From the NCBI GenBank assembly GCA_023424865.1, contig JAFADM010000023.1, positions 1 through 9,585 on the forward strand: 9,585 nt of DNA, given 5' to 3'. Numbering within the stretch: the first letter of the stretch is position 1; the number at the start of each line of letters is the position of its first letter. Below the pieces are notes generated by a model. The model was not told the origin of the DNA and did no database searches. It worked only from the letters and a program-made list of their open reading frames with translations. Origin of the DNA: Bacillota bacterium (GTDB lineage Bacteria; Bacillota_A; Clostridia; DSM-8532). The position numbers and the translations under genes are program-made. Shown one piece after another: positions 1 to 6,079 of this stretch.

Positions 1-684
1 GACGAGCTGACGGCCGAGGAAAACCTCTTCTTTTTTGGAGGCCTGTATGGTTTAAAAGGGGGAGAACTTAAACAGAAGGTAAAGTCAGTTCTTGAATTTG
101 CAGGCCTGTCCGAGTTCGGTAAAAAACCTCCCTCTAAATTCTCCGGGGGAATGCAAAGACGGCTTAATATCGCCTGTGCATTGGTTCATGAGCCCGAATT
201 TATAATTATGGACGAGCCTACGGTAGGCATTGATCCCCAATCCAGAAACTATATACTCGGGGCGGTAAAGAAGCTGGCCCAAAACGGCACCACCATTCTT
301 TACACCTCCCATTATATGGAGGAGGTTCAGGCCATTGCGGATAGAATCGTCATAATGGATCAGGGGCGAGTTATTGCGGATGGAACGCTGAACGAGCTCA
401 TTGGTCGTATCCAGCACGAGGAAACGGTGCGCATTACCGCAGTCAATCCTGCCCAGGAGCTTTATGACGGTTTTATGGCTGTTCAGGGCGTGAAATCCGT
501 CACCTGGAGCGGTGGGGAGTACCTCATCGTATCAGGGGCCGGTTCCGGGAACTTAAACCGTATCCTTACCGTTGCACTGCAAAATGGCGGCATTCTTAAT
601 CTGTCGGCAGATAAGCCCACTCTTGAGGATGTTTTCCTCACTCTTACAGGTAAAAAGCTGCGGGATGAGGAGGGGAGCCTGTGA
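1..684 (+). CDS. ABC transporter ATP-binding protein, DrrA-like, 5' end cut off by window edge
   Basis: This is the nucleotide-binding subunit of an ABC exporter. It hydrolyses ATP in the cytoplasm to drive the two permeases encoded just downstream. Reading is open from base 1 in frame 1, and 227 residues are visible. The first residues (DELTAEENLFFFGGLYGL) correspond to the segment just after the Q-loop, so Walker A and the Q-loop, roughly 80-90 residues, lie to the left of the window. Visible motifs, in window numbering, are the signature FSGGMQRR (about 47-54), Walker B IIMDEPT with catalytic Glu72, the D-loop GIDP, and the switch histidine in TSHYMEE (His104). The last ~90 residues form the extension typical of DrrA-type ATPases, ending PTLEDVFLTLTGKKLRD. 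All visible catalytic residues are intact. Its stop overlaps the GTG of the next gene (GTGA), which implies translational coupling. The substrate cannot be deduced; drug, bacteriocin or lipid export are all possible. Confidence 0.95.
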   Translation, partial: DELTAEENLFFFGGLYGLKGGELKQKVKSVLEFAGLSEFGKKPPSKFSGGMQRRLNIACALVHEPEFIIMDEPTVGIDPQSRNYILGAVKKLAQNGTTILYTSHYMEEVQAIADRIVIMDQGRVIADGTLNELIGRIQHEETVRITAVNPAQELYDGFMAVQGVKSVTWSGGEYLIVSGAGSGNLNRILTVALQNGGILNLSADKPTLEDVFLTLTGKKLRDEEGSL

Positions 685-1451
685 ACATAAAAACCTTCCT
701 TGTTTTATTCATGCACTACTTCAGACGGATGACACGGGCCTTTATCAGCCTTTTTACCTTTGTGGGGCTGCCGGTGGTGATAACCGGATTGCTCAGCTAT
801 ATCTATTCCTCCAATGCTGAAAAGGCGGGGCAGGAATTTTATATGAACGGCTACAACCTCATAAGCACCTCCTTCAGCATGCACATGATGGTGATGTTCC
901 AGCTTAATGGCGGGCTGTATCTTTTGAATTATCTCTACTTTGATCTCATGCAGTCCATGAAATGGCGTTTTAAGGCCACACCCGTCAGCACTCACAGTAT
1001 TTTATTTGCAGCAGCGGGAGCCTGCACGGTTTTTACAACGCTTCAGGGATGTCTAATCATGATTCTTTCCGGCATTTTCTTTGATGCTTACTGGGGTAAT
1101 CCGTTTATTTCTGTTCTGGTGGTTCTCCTGGTCTCACTCATATCACAGCTTACAGGTATGCTGCTTTTAGTGCTTACCCGGAATATTGAAACCTCAGAGA
1201 CCTTATCCTGGACAATAACCTGGGGAATGGCTATTATGGGCGGTATGATGTTTTCGCTGCCGGATACAGGCTTTTTTAAATTTATGGAGCTTTACGGCAC
1301 ACCCTATTCCCTGGCTCGTACGGCAATTTATGCCTCAGGCTTTTTGGGCAGCAATGTTTCCACGCTGCTCCTGGCACTGGGAGGACTTTCAGGCTGCCTG
1401 CTGCTCCTATGCGCTATTACCATACCCCTGGGAAGGAGGAGCCTTGTATGA
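681..1451 (+). CDS. ABC-2 type permease, first of two
   Basis: This is an integral membrane subunit expected to form half of the translocation path driven by the preceding ATPase. The protein has 256 residues. The N-terminal amphipathic stretch (about 1-18) is followed by roughly six hydrophobic segments: near 20-42, 70-90, 105-130, 135-160, 170-190 and 225-250. This is the layout and length of ABC-2 permeases. The GTG start at 681 overlaps the upstream TGA and is preceded by AGGAGGGG about five bases away, so the start is well supported. The 3' end overlaps the next gene as ATGA. I see no conserved catalytic residue, as expected for this class. Assignment rests on hydrophobicity, length and position between an ATPase and a second permease. 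Confidence 0.88.
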   Translation: MNIKTFLVLFMHYFRRMTRAFISLFTFVGLPVVITGLLSYIYSSNAEKAGQEFYMNGYNLISTSFSMHMMVMFQLNGGLYLLNYLYFDLMQSMKWRFKATPVSTHSILFAAAGACTVFTTLQGCLIMILSGIFFDAYWGNPFISVLVVLLVSLISQLTGMLLLVLTRNIETSETLSWTITWGMAIMGGMMFSLPDTGFFKFMELYGTPYSLARTAIYASGFLGSNVSTLLLALGGLSGCLLLLCAITIPLGRRSLV

Positions 1452-2134
1452 CACTCTTTCAATTCGCTCTTATTCGCAGTTGGAGAAAAAAATCCACCCT
1501 TATTTCCCTGTGCATTGTTCCTCTGCTTATGGTCTTTATGCCAACCTTCTGGACAGGATCCGGTGCCACCGGCTTTAATCTCTTTGGAGTCAATCTTCTC
1601 ACAGCCGCCTTTCTGCTGGTGAGAAACATGATGACAGACAGAGTAACGGGAACGGTTATTCGTATATTTGCCGCTCCGGTAACTACTTTTAAGTATCTTT
1701 TGGAAAATCTTATGGGTTATATCCTTCTCCTGTGGATACAAATTTTTGTCTTCATCCAGCTGGGTGCCGGAAGATATGATTGGACTCAGGATATGACGAT
1801 AAAGCTTATCCTCGGCTACTGGCTGTTTGCTGCCGCTGCCGCCGCTTTCTCGCTGGCCTGGAACTCTCTTTTTAAGAAAAGGTGGGTGTCCGACAGTATG
1901 TTCAGTATTGCGGTTTCGGTAATGTCCCTGGTGGGAGGGGTATTTGTTCCGTTATCCTTTTTACCACCATGGCTTCAAAAGCTGGGCATGCTGTTTCCCA
2001 ACTTCTGGCTGTCCAACATTCTTCTTGACGCCCTTGGTGAGCAGTCCTATTATGGTATGGGTCTATCCTCTGCGGTACTTGTTCTCTATATTGTGATCTA
2101 CCTCTTAATTGGAAGCAAGCGCCGACTGGAATAA
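1448..2134 (+). CDS. ABC-2 type permease, second of two
   Basis: This is the second membrane subunit of the exporter, 228 residues long. I choose the ATG at 1448, not an in-frame ATG at 1409, because it sits eight bases after AAGGAGG (1433-1439) and overlaps the upstream stop as ATGA; the earlier ATG would overlap the first permease by over 40 bases with no ribosome site. The segment MMTDRVTGTVIRIFAAPVTT (about 57-76) matches the cytoplasmic loop of ABC-2 permeases, where an E/DR-x-x-GT element precedes an R-x-x-x-x-P element. About six hydrophobic segments follow the usual pattern. Two different permeases imply a heterodimeric membrane part. The gene ends 67 bases before the histidine kinase start. 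Confidence 0.88.
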   Translation: MTLFQFALIRSWRKKSTLISLCIVPLLMVFMPTFWTGSGATGFNLFGVNLLTAAFLLVRNMMTDRVTGTVIRIFAAPVTTFKYLLENLMGYILLLWIQIFVFIQLGAGRYDWTQDMTIKLILGYWLFAAAAAAFSLAWNSLFKKRWVSDSMFSIAVSVMSLVGGVFVPLSFLPPWLQKLGMLFPNFWLSNILLDALGEQSYYGMGLSSAVLVLYIVIYLLIGSKRRLE

Positions 2135-2187
2135 AAGAGATGCCAATTATGGGAATATGGGTAATAATAGAGTTAAAGGCTTTGGAA

Positions 2188-2193
2188 AAGGAG
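2188..2193 (+). promoter_or_regulatory. Ribosome binding site that fixes the histidine kinase start
   Basis: AAGGAG lies eight bases before the ATG at 2202. The frame is open further upstream to ATGs at 2109 and 2157, but neither has a comparable site, and 2109 lies inside the second permease gene. I therefore start the kinase at 2202. Confidence 0.75.
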
Positions 2194-2201
2194 AAAATGG
2201 C

Positions 2202-3314
2202 ATGGGCTTTATTCCTCGGTCACCGGAAAAAGCGGCTTTAGCTTATCGGGGCCTGGGACTCATCCTTCTATATTTTATATGGATTCGGGAAGGTGCGGGG
2301 CTCTACAGCTTTTTTCTGCCCCCGGTTCTTTTAGCCCTCATGCTTGTACGCTGGCGTATGCCGGCTCTTAAGGCCACTCTCCTTCTGGATCAGGCCTTGA
2401 TAGGCGCCTTGTCGCTGATCTATGGAAATAACAGCTTCGGTCTGGGCCTTCCACTTTTTGAAGCCTTTTATCTGGGCTGTCCCCTTTATGGTATTCCAGG
2501 TATACTTTTTGCTCTCATCCGGGGCGGAGACCCCGGATTATGGCTGCTTATGGGCCAAAGCGCCTTTGCAGGGATGGGGCTATGGAGCTGGCGACAGCAA
2601 AAAAATGAAGCCTTCCGCCAAATGGTGGAAGGCCGAAAGCAGTATTATGCGCTGGAGAATTTTAATCGTGAGCTTTTAGCTCTGGGGGTAAAAACGGCCA
2701 AAATGGCCCAGCTGGCCGAGCGAAACCGTATTGCCAGAGATCTTCATGACCGGGGAGGCCATGAAATCATTGCAGCCTATATGTCCCTTCAGGCTGCTCG
2801 CAGCCTTATGCATGATAATCGGCAGCAGGCAATGGAGCTCATGGAGGAGGGGCTTCACCGCCTGGAAGGGGGCGTGGGGCTTATGCGGGATACGGTGCAT
2901 AATTTGGAGTCTACTCAGCCTCCTGGAATCCTAACCCTTCAAAAGCTTTGTGATGGCTTTACCCTTTGTCCCATTACCTTTTCCGTCTTTGGTGATACCT
3001 CAAGGGTGCCCGTATACCACTGGAGCATTTTAGAACCCTGTTTGAAGGAGGCACTTACAAACATCCTTCGCCATGCCATGCCGACAAAGGTTCATGTCGC
3101 GCTGGATATAACGCCCCACATCGTCCGGCTGATGGCAGAGAATGACGGTGTGAAGGACGATAAAAATCAGGGCAGGAAGAATAGCCATGAAAGTCCTTCC
3201 GTCGGAATGGGGCTTCGAAGCCTTCGCCTCAGGACGGAGGCAGTGGGAGGCAATTTATCCACGGACAGGGCAAACGGCTTTCGCCTGGTCTGTGTTCTTC
3301 CCCTAAACGGCTAA
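2202..3314 (+). CDS. Membrane-bound histidine kinase, HisKA_3 (DesK/NarL) class
   Basis: This is the sensor kinase of a two-component system. It should autophosphorylate on a histidine and pass the phosphate to the regulator encoded 21 bases downstream. The protein has 370 residues from the ATG at 2202. The first ~130 hold four to five hydrophobic segments with little outside the membrane, so the signal is likely sensed in the membrane or through the transporter. A short coiled linker leads to the HisKA_3 dimerisation helix, with the H-box ERNRIARDLHDRGGHEI and phospho-acceptor His182. The HATPase domain shows the N-box EALTNILRHA (Asn287), NDG at 314-316 and GMGL at 335-338. The H-box has DRGGHEI where the family usually has D-x-x-GH-x-L with a hydrophobic residue before the glycine. 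Adjacent ABC-2 genes suggest it controls or senses through that pump. The specific stimulus is unknown. Confidence 0.92.
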   Translation: MGFIPRSPEKAALAYRGLGLILLYFIWIREGAGLYSFFLPPVLLALMLVRWRMPALKATLLLDQALIGALSLIYGNNSFGLGLPLFEAFYLGCPLYGIPGILFALIRGGDPGLWLLMGQSAFAGMGLWSWRQQKNEAFRQMVEGRKQYYALENFNRELLALGVKTAKMAQLAERNRIARDLHDRGGHEIIAAYMSLQAARSLMHDNRQQAMELMEEGLHRLEGGVGLMRDTVHNLESTQPPGILTLQKLCDGFTLCPITFSVFGDTSRVPVYHWSILEPCLKEALTNILRHAMPTKVHVALDITPHIVRLMAENDGVKDDKNQGRKNSHESPSVGMGLRSLRLRTEAVGGNLSTDRANGFRLVCVLPLNG

Positions 3315-3335
3315 CAGCATGAAAAGGAAGGTACT

Positions 3336-3938
3336 ATGAAGCTATTTATAGTAGATGACGATCCCCTCATTTTGAAAAGTCTGGCAGCAACCCTCTCAAG
3401 AGAAGAGGATATAAGCGTGGAGGCTTTAGCTGAAAACGGAGAAAGGGCTGTCAGCCTGTGTGCCCAAAATCCACCGGATGTCATACTGATGGACATTCGT
3501 ATGCCGGGCATGGACGGCATACAGGCAACCCATATCCTTAAAAAGCAGTTTCCTCACCTGAAAATTGTCATGCTGACCACCTTTCAGGATAAAGGCAATA
3601 TCCAGTCAGCCCTAAAGGCAGGTGCGGAGGGGTATTTACTGAAGACAGACCGACTCTCGGATATGGCGGGCAAGCTGCGCCTGGTTTTGGAAGGAACGTC
3701 GGTGATAAGCAGCGAAGCTTTAAAAGCTCTGGCTGTGACTTCCATACCTTCAACTCAGGGGCTGACTCCCAGGGAGCGGGAGGTTCTGGAGCTGGTGGTT
3801 AAGGGACTTACCAACAGGGAGATAGGGGAACAGCTGTATTTAAGTGAAGGTACGGTTCGTAATGTGGTTTCGGTGATTATGGATAAAATGGATGTTCGCA
3901 ACAGAACGGAGCTAAGCTCCGCAGTCCTCGGACAATAA
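3336..3938 (+). CDS. NarL/FixJ-family response regulator
   Basis: This is the cytoplasmic DNA-binding partner of the preceding kinase, 200 residues. The receiver domain (about 1-118) has the acidic pocket DDD at 7-9, phospho-acceptor Asp53 in ILMDIRMPGMDG, Thr81 in MLTT and Lys103 in AEGYLLK, so all switch residues are present. The C-terminal LuxR-type helix-turn-helix (about 137-195) begins LTPREREVLELVVKGLTNREIG and includes the recognition helix SEGTVRNVVSVIMDKM. The ATG at 3336 is preceded by AAGGAAGG (3324-3331). The 21-base gap to the kinase gene indicates one operon. By analogy with similar arrangements it probably activates the transporter operon, whose promoter is off the left edge. 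I see no clear intrinsic terminator after its stop. Confidence 0.95.
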   Translation: MKLFIVDDDPLILKSLAATLSREEDISVEALAENGERAVSLCAQNPPDVILMDIRMPGMDGIQATHILKKQFPHLKIVMLTTFQDKGNIQSALKAGAEGYLLKTDRLSDMAGKLRLVLEGTSVISSEALKALAVTSIPSTQGLTPREREVLELVVKGLTNREIGEQLYLSEGTVRNVVSVIMDKMDVRNRTELSSAVLGQ

Positions 3939-3990
3939 GGCGATACTCCTTTATATAGTGAAGCTTTCTCTTTTTTCTTTTAGGCGGTAG

Positions 3991-3999
3991 TGATATGAT
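3991..3999 (+). promoter_or_regulatory. Extended -10 promoter candidate for the mini-ORF
   Basis: TGATATGAT fits the Gram-positive extended -10 form (TGn followed by a five-of-six match to TATAAT). There is no good -35 box at the right distance, only a T-rich tract. A start near 4006 would give a leader of about 35 bases to the ATG at 4041. Confidence 0.4.
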
Positions 4000-4040
4000 C
4001 GAACGGAAATCCCACTATTTGGAAAATAAGGTGTCGTGTC

Positions 4041-4157
4041 ATGAAACATAGAAACAAAAGCCTATTAGCCATTATAACGGCGCTGGGAATGCTTGCCTTA
4101 ATACCCTGCGGGTCTTTCGGCGCTACACAGGAGCTGGGCTTCCGACTGTATACTTAG
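4041..4157 (+). CDS. 38-residue ORF with signal peptide: secreted mini-protein or gene stump
   Basis: The ORF encodes MKHRNKSLLAIITALGMLAL followed by IPCGSFGATQELGFRLYT and a stop. Residues 2-6 are basic, 7-22 form a hydrophobic core, and S-F-G before Ala28 gives a plausible signal peptidase site near 27/28. That would leave only about ten mature residues. Cys23 lies at the end of the core, but LIPC is a poor lipobox. TAAGGTG (4027-4033) lies seven bases before the ATG, and an extended -10 lies upstream, so the unit has promoter, ribosome site and export signal. I do not recognise it. It may be a real short secreted peptide, possibly exported or sensed by the neighbouring system, or the 5' remnant of a longer cell-surface gene. 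The remnant explanation is at least as likely, because the N-terminus resembles those of ordinary secreted proteins. Confidence 0.4.
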   Translation: MKHRNKSLLAIITALGMLALIPCGSFGATQELGFRLYT

Positions 4158-4188
4158 TTCCCTGACCGACGCTTTCATGTAAGTTAAA

Positions 4189-4216
4189 TGGACAAACTGG
4201 CAATAATTTCAATAAT
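4189..4216 (+). promoter_or_regulatory. Promoter candidate for the alpha/beta hydrolase
   Basis: TGGACA (4189-4194, five of six to TTGACA) and AATAAT (4211-4216, five of six to TATAAT) are separated by 16 bases. The predicted start near 4223 leaves a leader of about 60 bases. A second -10-like TATACT at 4243-4248 lacks a -35 box. Confidence 0.5.
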
Positions 4217-4283
4217 CGGAAGGCAAATGAGAATCTTGTGAATATACTGTAGGTAGGCAATTGGGCAAAGTGAAGGCGATTAC

Positions 4284-5093
4284 ATGGAATATTGGGTAAA
4301 AGCGGAGCCCGGCGTGCAGATTTACGTTCACGACATTAATCCTTCCGGTCGCAACCCCATCCTGTTTATGCACGGCTGGCCAATAAACCACAAAATTTTT
4401 GAATATCAGTACAACGAATTGATACAAAATGGTTACCGCTGCCTGGGCATGGATGTCCGGGGCTTCGGACAATCCAGCAAGCCCGTCTACGGGTACGATT
4501 ACAACCGTTCGGCAGACGATATACGCAGAGTCATTGAAACACTGGATCTCAAAAATCTTACCCTTTTGGGGCATTCCACAGCGGGAGCGGTGGCCATCCG
4601 CTACTTTGCCCGCCATGGCGGCCACGGTGTTTCAAAGTTGGTTCTTTGTGCGGCTGCTGCACCCAGTCTTATTCAACGCCCTAATTTTCCTTATGGTCTG
4701 ACGGAAGGCGCGGTAATGGATTTAATTCGCAGCACCTACCAGGATCGTCCCAATATGCTGAAAACGTTTACAGGCATGTTTTTCAACCGCAAGGTATCCG
4801 AGCCCTTTGGCAACTGGGTAAACAATTTGGGTATGGAGGCGGCAAGCTGGGCAACCATCCAGGTGGCTTATGCATGGCTGTCAGAGGTTCTCTTTGACGA
4901 TATGGCCCGAGTGAATGTGCCTACCCTTATTATGCATGGAGTAAAGGATCAGGTTTGCCTTTATCCCCTTGCGCTTGCCCAGCATAACGGGATTAAGGGC
5001 TCCCGGCTCATTCCCTTTGAGAACAGCGGCCACGGCCTTTTTTATGATGATAAGGATAAGTTCAACAAGGAGCTTATGGCTTTTGTCGGTTAG
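4284..5093 (+). CDS. Alpha/beta hydrolase, non-heme chloroperoxidase/esterase-like
   Basis: This is a 269-residue soluble enzyme of the alpha/beta hydrolase fold without signal peptide, so it should be cytoplasmic. The oxyanion region is HGWP (30-33), followed by the conserved MDVRGFGQSSKP turn (56-67). The nucleophile elbow is GHSTAG with Ser98, the acid is Asp222 in MHGVKDQ, and the base is His250 in NSGHGLF, giving a complete catalytic triad at normal spacing. HGWP, GHST and the following RYFARHG resemble the non-heme chloroperoxidase/aryl esterase branch. That name need not reflect the real reaction; carboxylester or lactone hydrolysis is more likely. GAAGG (4272-4276) lies seven bases before the ATG. 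The gene appears monocistronic. Its last 20 bases overlap the convergent rbsK gene. Confidence 0.9.
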   Translation: MEYWVKAEPGVQIYVHDINPSGRNPILFMHGWPINHKIFEYQYNELIQNGYRCLGMDVRGFGQSSKPVYGYDYNRSADDIRRVIETLDLKNLTLLGHSTAGAVAIRYFARHGGHGVSKLVLCAAAAPSLIQRPNFPYGLTEGAVMDLIRSTYQDRPNMLKTFTGMFFNRKVSEPFGNWVNNLGMEAASWATIQVAYAWLSEVLFDDMARVNVPTLIMHGVKDQVCLYPLALAQHNGIKGSRLIPFENSGHGLFYDDKDKFNKELMAFVG

Positions 5094-5997
5094 TAAAGGC
5101 CAGAACCTCCTCCAGGGTAGGCAGGGAGGATTGGGCTCCCTGTTTCATAACAGTAAGGGTTCCTACGCTATTGGCAAAGTCCACAGCCTCATCAATGGTT
5201 TTCCCCTCAGACAGAGCAACGGCCAGGGCTCCGGAAAAGGAGTCTCCCGCTGCCGTTGTATCCACCGCCTCAACCTTGGGAACGGGCTTGTGAATAATGT
5301 GCTCACCGCTGTTATACACAACGCCTTTGCTTCCAAGGGTGATAATAATCCGGGGAATCCCTTTGGCTTTAAGATAATGAATCGCCTCCCGGGCACTCTC
5401 TTCCGAATCGGGACGGATGCCCGTCATAAGCTCACATTCACTCTCGTTGGGTGTAAGGATATCCACCATTTTAAGCATTTGGTCGTCCAGCACTCTGGCC
5501 GGAGCCGGATTGAGAATGACCTTTACACCCTGCCTTTTAGCCAGATAAATGGCGGCCTGTACCGATTCCAGCGGAATTTCCAGCTGGACTAGAAGAAGGG
5601 CGCTGTCTTCGATAACGGATCGGCTAAAGGCAACTCTTTCTGCTGTTAAGCTGGAATTGGCTCCCGGATCTACAATAATGCAGTTGTTTCCATCCTTAAT
5701 GAGTATGACTGCAATGCCGGTAGGGGTATCTCCGGCGACTTCAATGCGGGATACATCAACCCCATGGCTTGACAGGTTGGCAACAAGATCCCTGCCGAAC
5801 AAATCGTCTCCCACACAGCCCAGCATGGTAACCTCGCCGCCTAGCTTGGCGGCGGCCACCGCCTGATTGGCTCCCTTGCCGCCTGGAGCGGTCATGAATC
5901 CGCTTCCAAGAAGGGTTTCGCCTATTTGCGGGATTTTAGGCGTGGTAATGACTAAATCCATATTAAGGCTGCCTACCACTGTAATTTTTTTTGACAT
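5074..5997 (-). CDS. rbsK: Ribokinase
   Basis: Ribokinase uses ATP to phosphorylate D-ribose to ribose 5-phosphate in the cytoplasm, feeding the pentose phosphate pathway and nucleotide synthesis. The protein has 307 residues, close to the normal family length. The N-terminal GSLNMDL (9-15) with IGET is the substrate-binding start. The first PfkB signature is GGKGANQAVAAAKLGG (39-54). The second is DTTAAGDSFSGA (246-257) with anion-hole glycine and catalytic base Asp252. ILNPAPA and TPNESE, typical of RbsK, are also present. AGGAGG (6004-6009) lies six bases before the ATG. It follows the LacI-type regulator on the same strand by 82 bases, with an 18-20 base palindromic operator in the gap. 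No ribose transporter or rbsD is seen. Its stop lies within the convergent hydrolase gene. Confidence 0.95.
   Translation of the reverse strand: MSKKITVVGSLNMDLVITTPKIPQIGETLLGSGFMTAPGGKGANQAVAAAKLGGEVTMLGCVGDDLFGRDLVANLSSHGVDVSRIEVAGDTPTGIAVILIKDGNNCIIVDPGANSSLTAERVAFSRSVIEDSALLLVQLEIPLESVQAAIYLAKRQGVKVILNPAPARVLDDQMLKMVDILTPNESECELMTGIRPDSEESAREAIHYLKAKGIPRIIITLGSKGVVYNSGEHIIHKPVPKVEAVDTTAAGDSFSGALAVALSEGKTIDEAVDFANSVGTLTVMKQGAQSSLPTLEEVLAFTNRQKP
5121..5143 (+). terminator. Weak intrinsic terminator candidate for the hydrolase gene, inside rbsK
   Basis: CAGGGAG (5122-5128) and CTCCCTG (5136-5142) form a perfect seven-base stem with a seven-base loop, plus a closing G-U pair, followed by only TTTC. 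It lies 28 bases after the hydrolase stop and within the 3' coding part of rbsK on the other strand. The short T tract makes it doubtful. Confidence 0.3.
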
Positions 5998-6021
5998 AGT
6001 TCTCCTCCTGTTATGTTAGGA

Positions 6022-6041
6022 TTGTGTAAACGTTTACACAA
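6022..6041. promoter_or_regulatory. LacI-family operator upstream of rbsK (also matches cre)
   Basis: TTGTGTAAACGTTTACACAA is a perfect 20-base palindrome centred on the CG typical of LacI-family sites. It lies between the regulator gene and rbsK, 24 bases before the rbsK start codon. The inner 14 bases fit the RbsR-like pattern and also the Bacillota cre consensus TGWAANCGNTNWCA, so CcpA binding is an alternative or additional possibility. No convincing -35/-10 pair is visible around it, so it may act on an unrecognised promoter or as a roadblock to read-through. Confidence 0.85.
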
Positions 6042-6045
6042 ATTT

Positions 6046-6063
6046 TGCAATTAACAAATTGCA
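6046..6063. repeat. Seven-base inverted repeat beside the rbsK operator
   Basis: TGCAATT and AATTGCA flank a four-base loop (AACA). The arms are AT-rich and no T tract follows on either strand, so I do not call it a terminator. It sits between the regulator stop and the operator and could be a processing hairpin, a binding site, or chance. Confidence 0.4.
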
Positions 6064-6079
6064 GTTCATCTAAAAGGGC

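Larger units (their letters stand above)
3939..4283 (+). other. 345-base spacer with a mini-ORF and two promoter-like sites
   Basis: No full-length gene lies here. The first ~50 bases hold a pyrimidine-rich tract (3966-3981) but no stable hairpin, so the end of the upstream operon is undefined. An extended -10 box (3991-3999) precedes a 38-codon ORF with a signal peptide (4041-4157). After its stop, no further coding sequence that continues it was found in any frame. A second promoter-like pair at 4189-4216 fits transcription of the hydrolase gene that starts at 4284. The layout is consistent either with a short secreted peptide gene or with a larger secreted-protein gene that lost most of its length. 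Confidence 0.6.

Noticed and set aside
1328..1741. Minus-strand open frame of 137 codons across the two permease genes
   Set aside because: It is antisense to two well-supported membrane protein genes, and its residue make-up (many Lys, His and Gln) is that of a complement of hydrophobic codons.
3907..3921. Perfect inverted repeat CGGAGCTAAGCTCCG near the end of the response regulator gene
   Set aside because: It is inside coding sequence, has a loop too small to form fully, and is not followed by a T run, so it is not an intrinsic terminator.
4969..5592. Open frame of about 200 codons on the plus strand, antisense to rbsK
   Set aside because: It lies opposite a gene with full ribokinase motifs, has low-complexity basic composition and no ribosome site.
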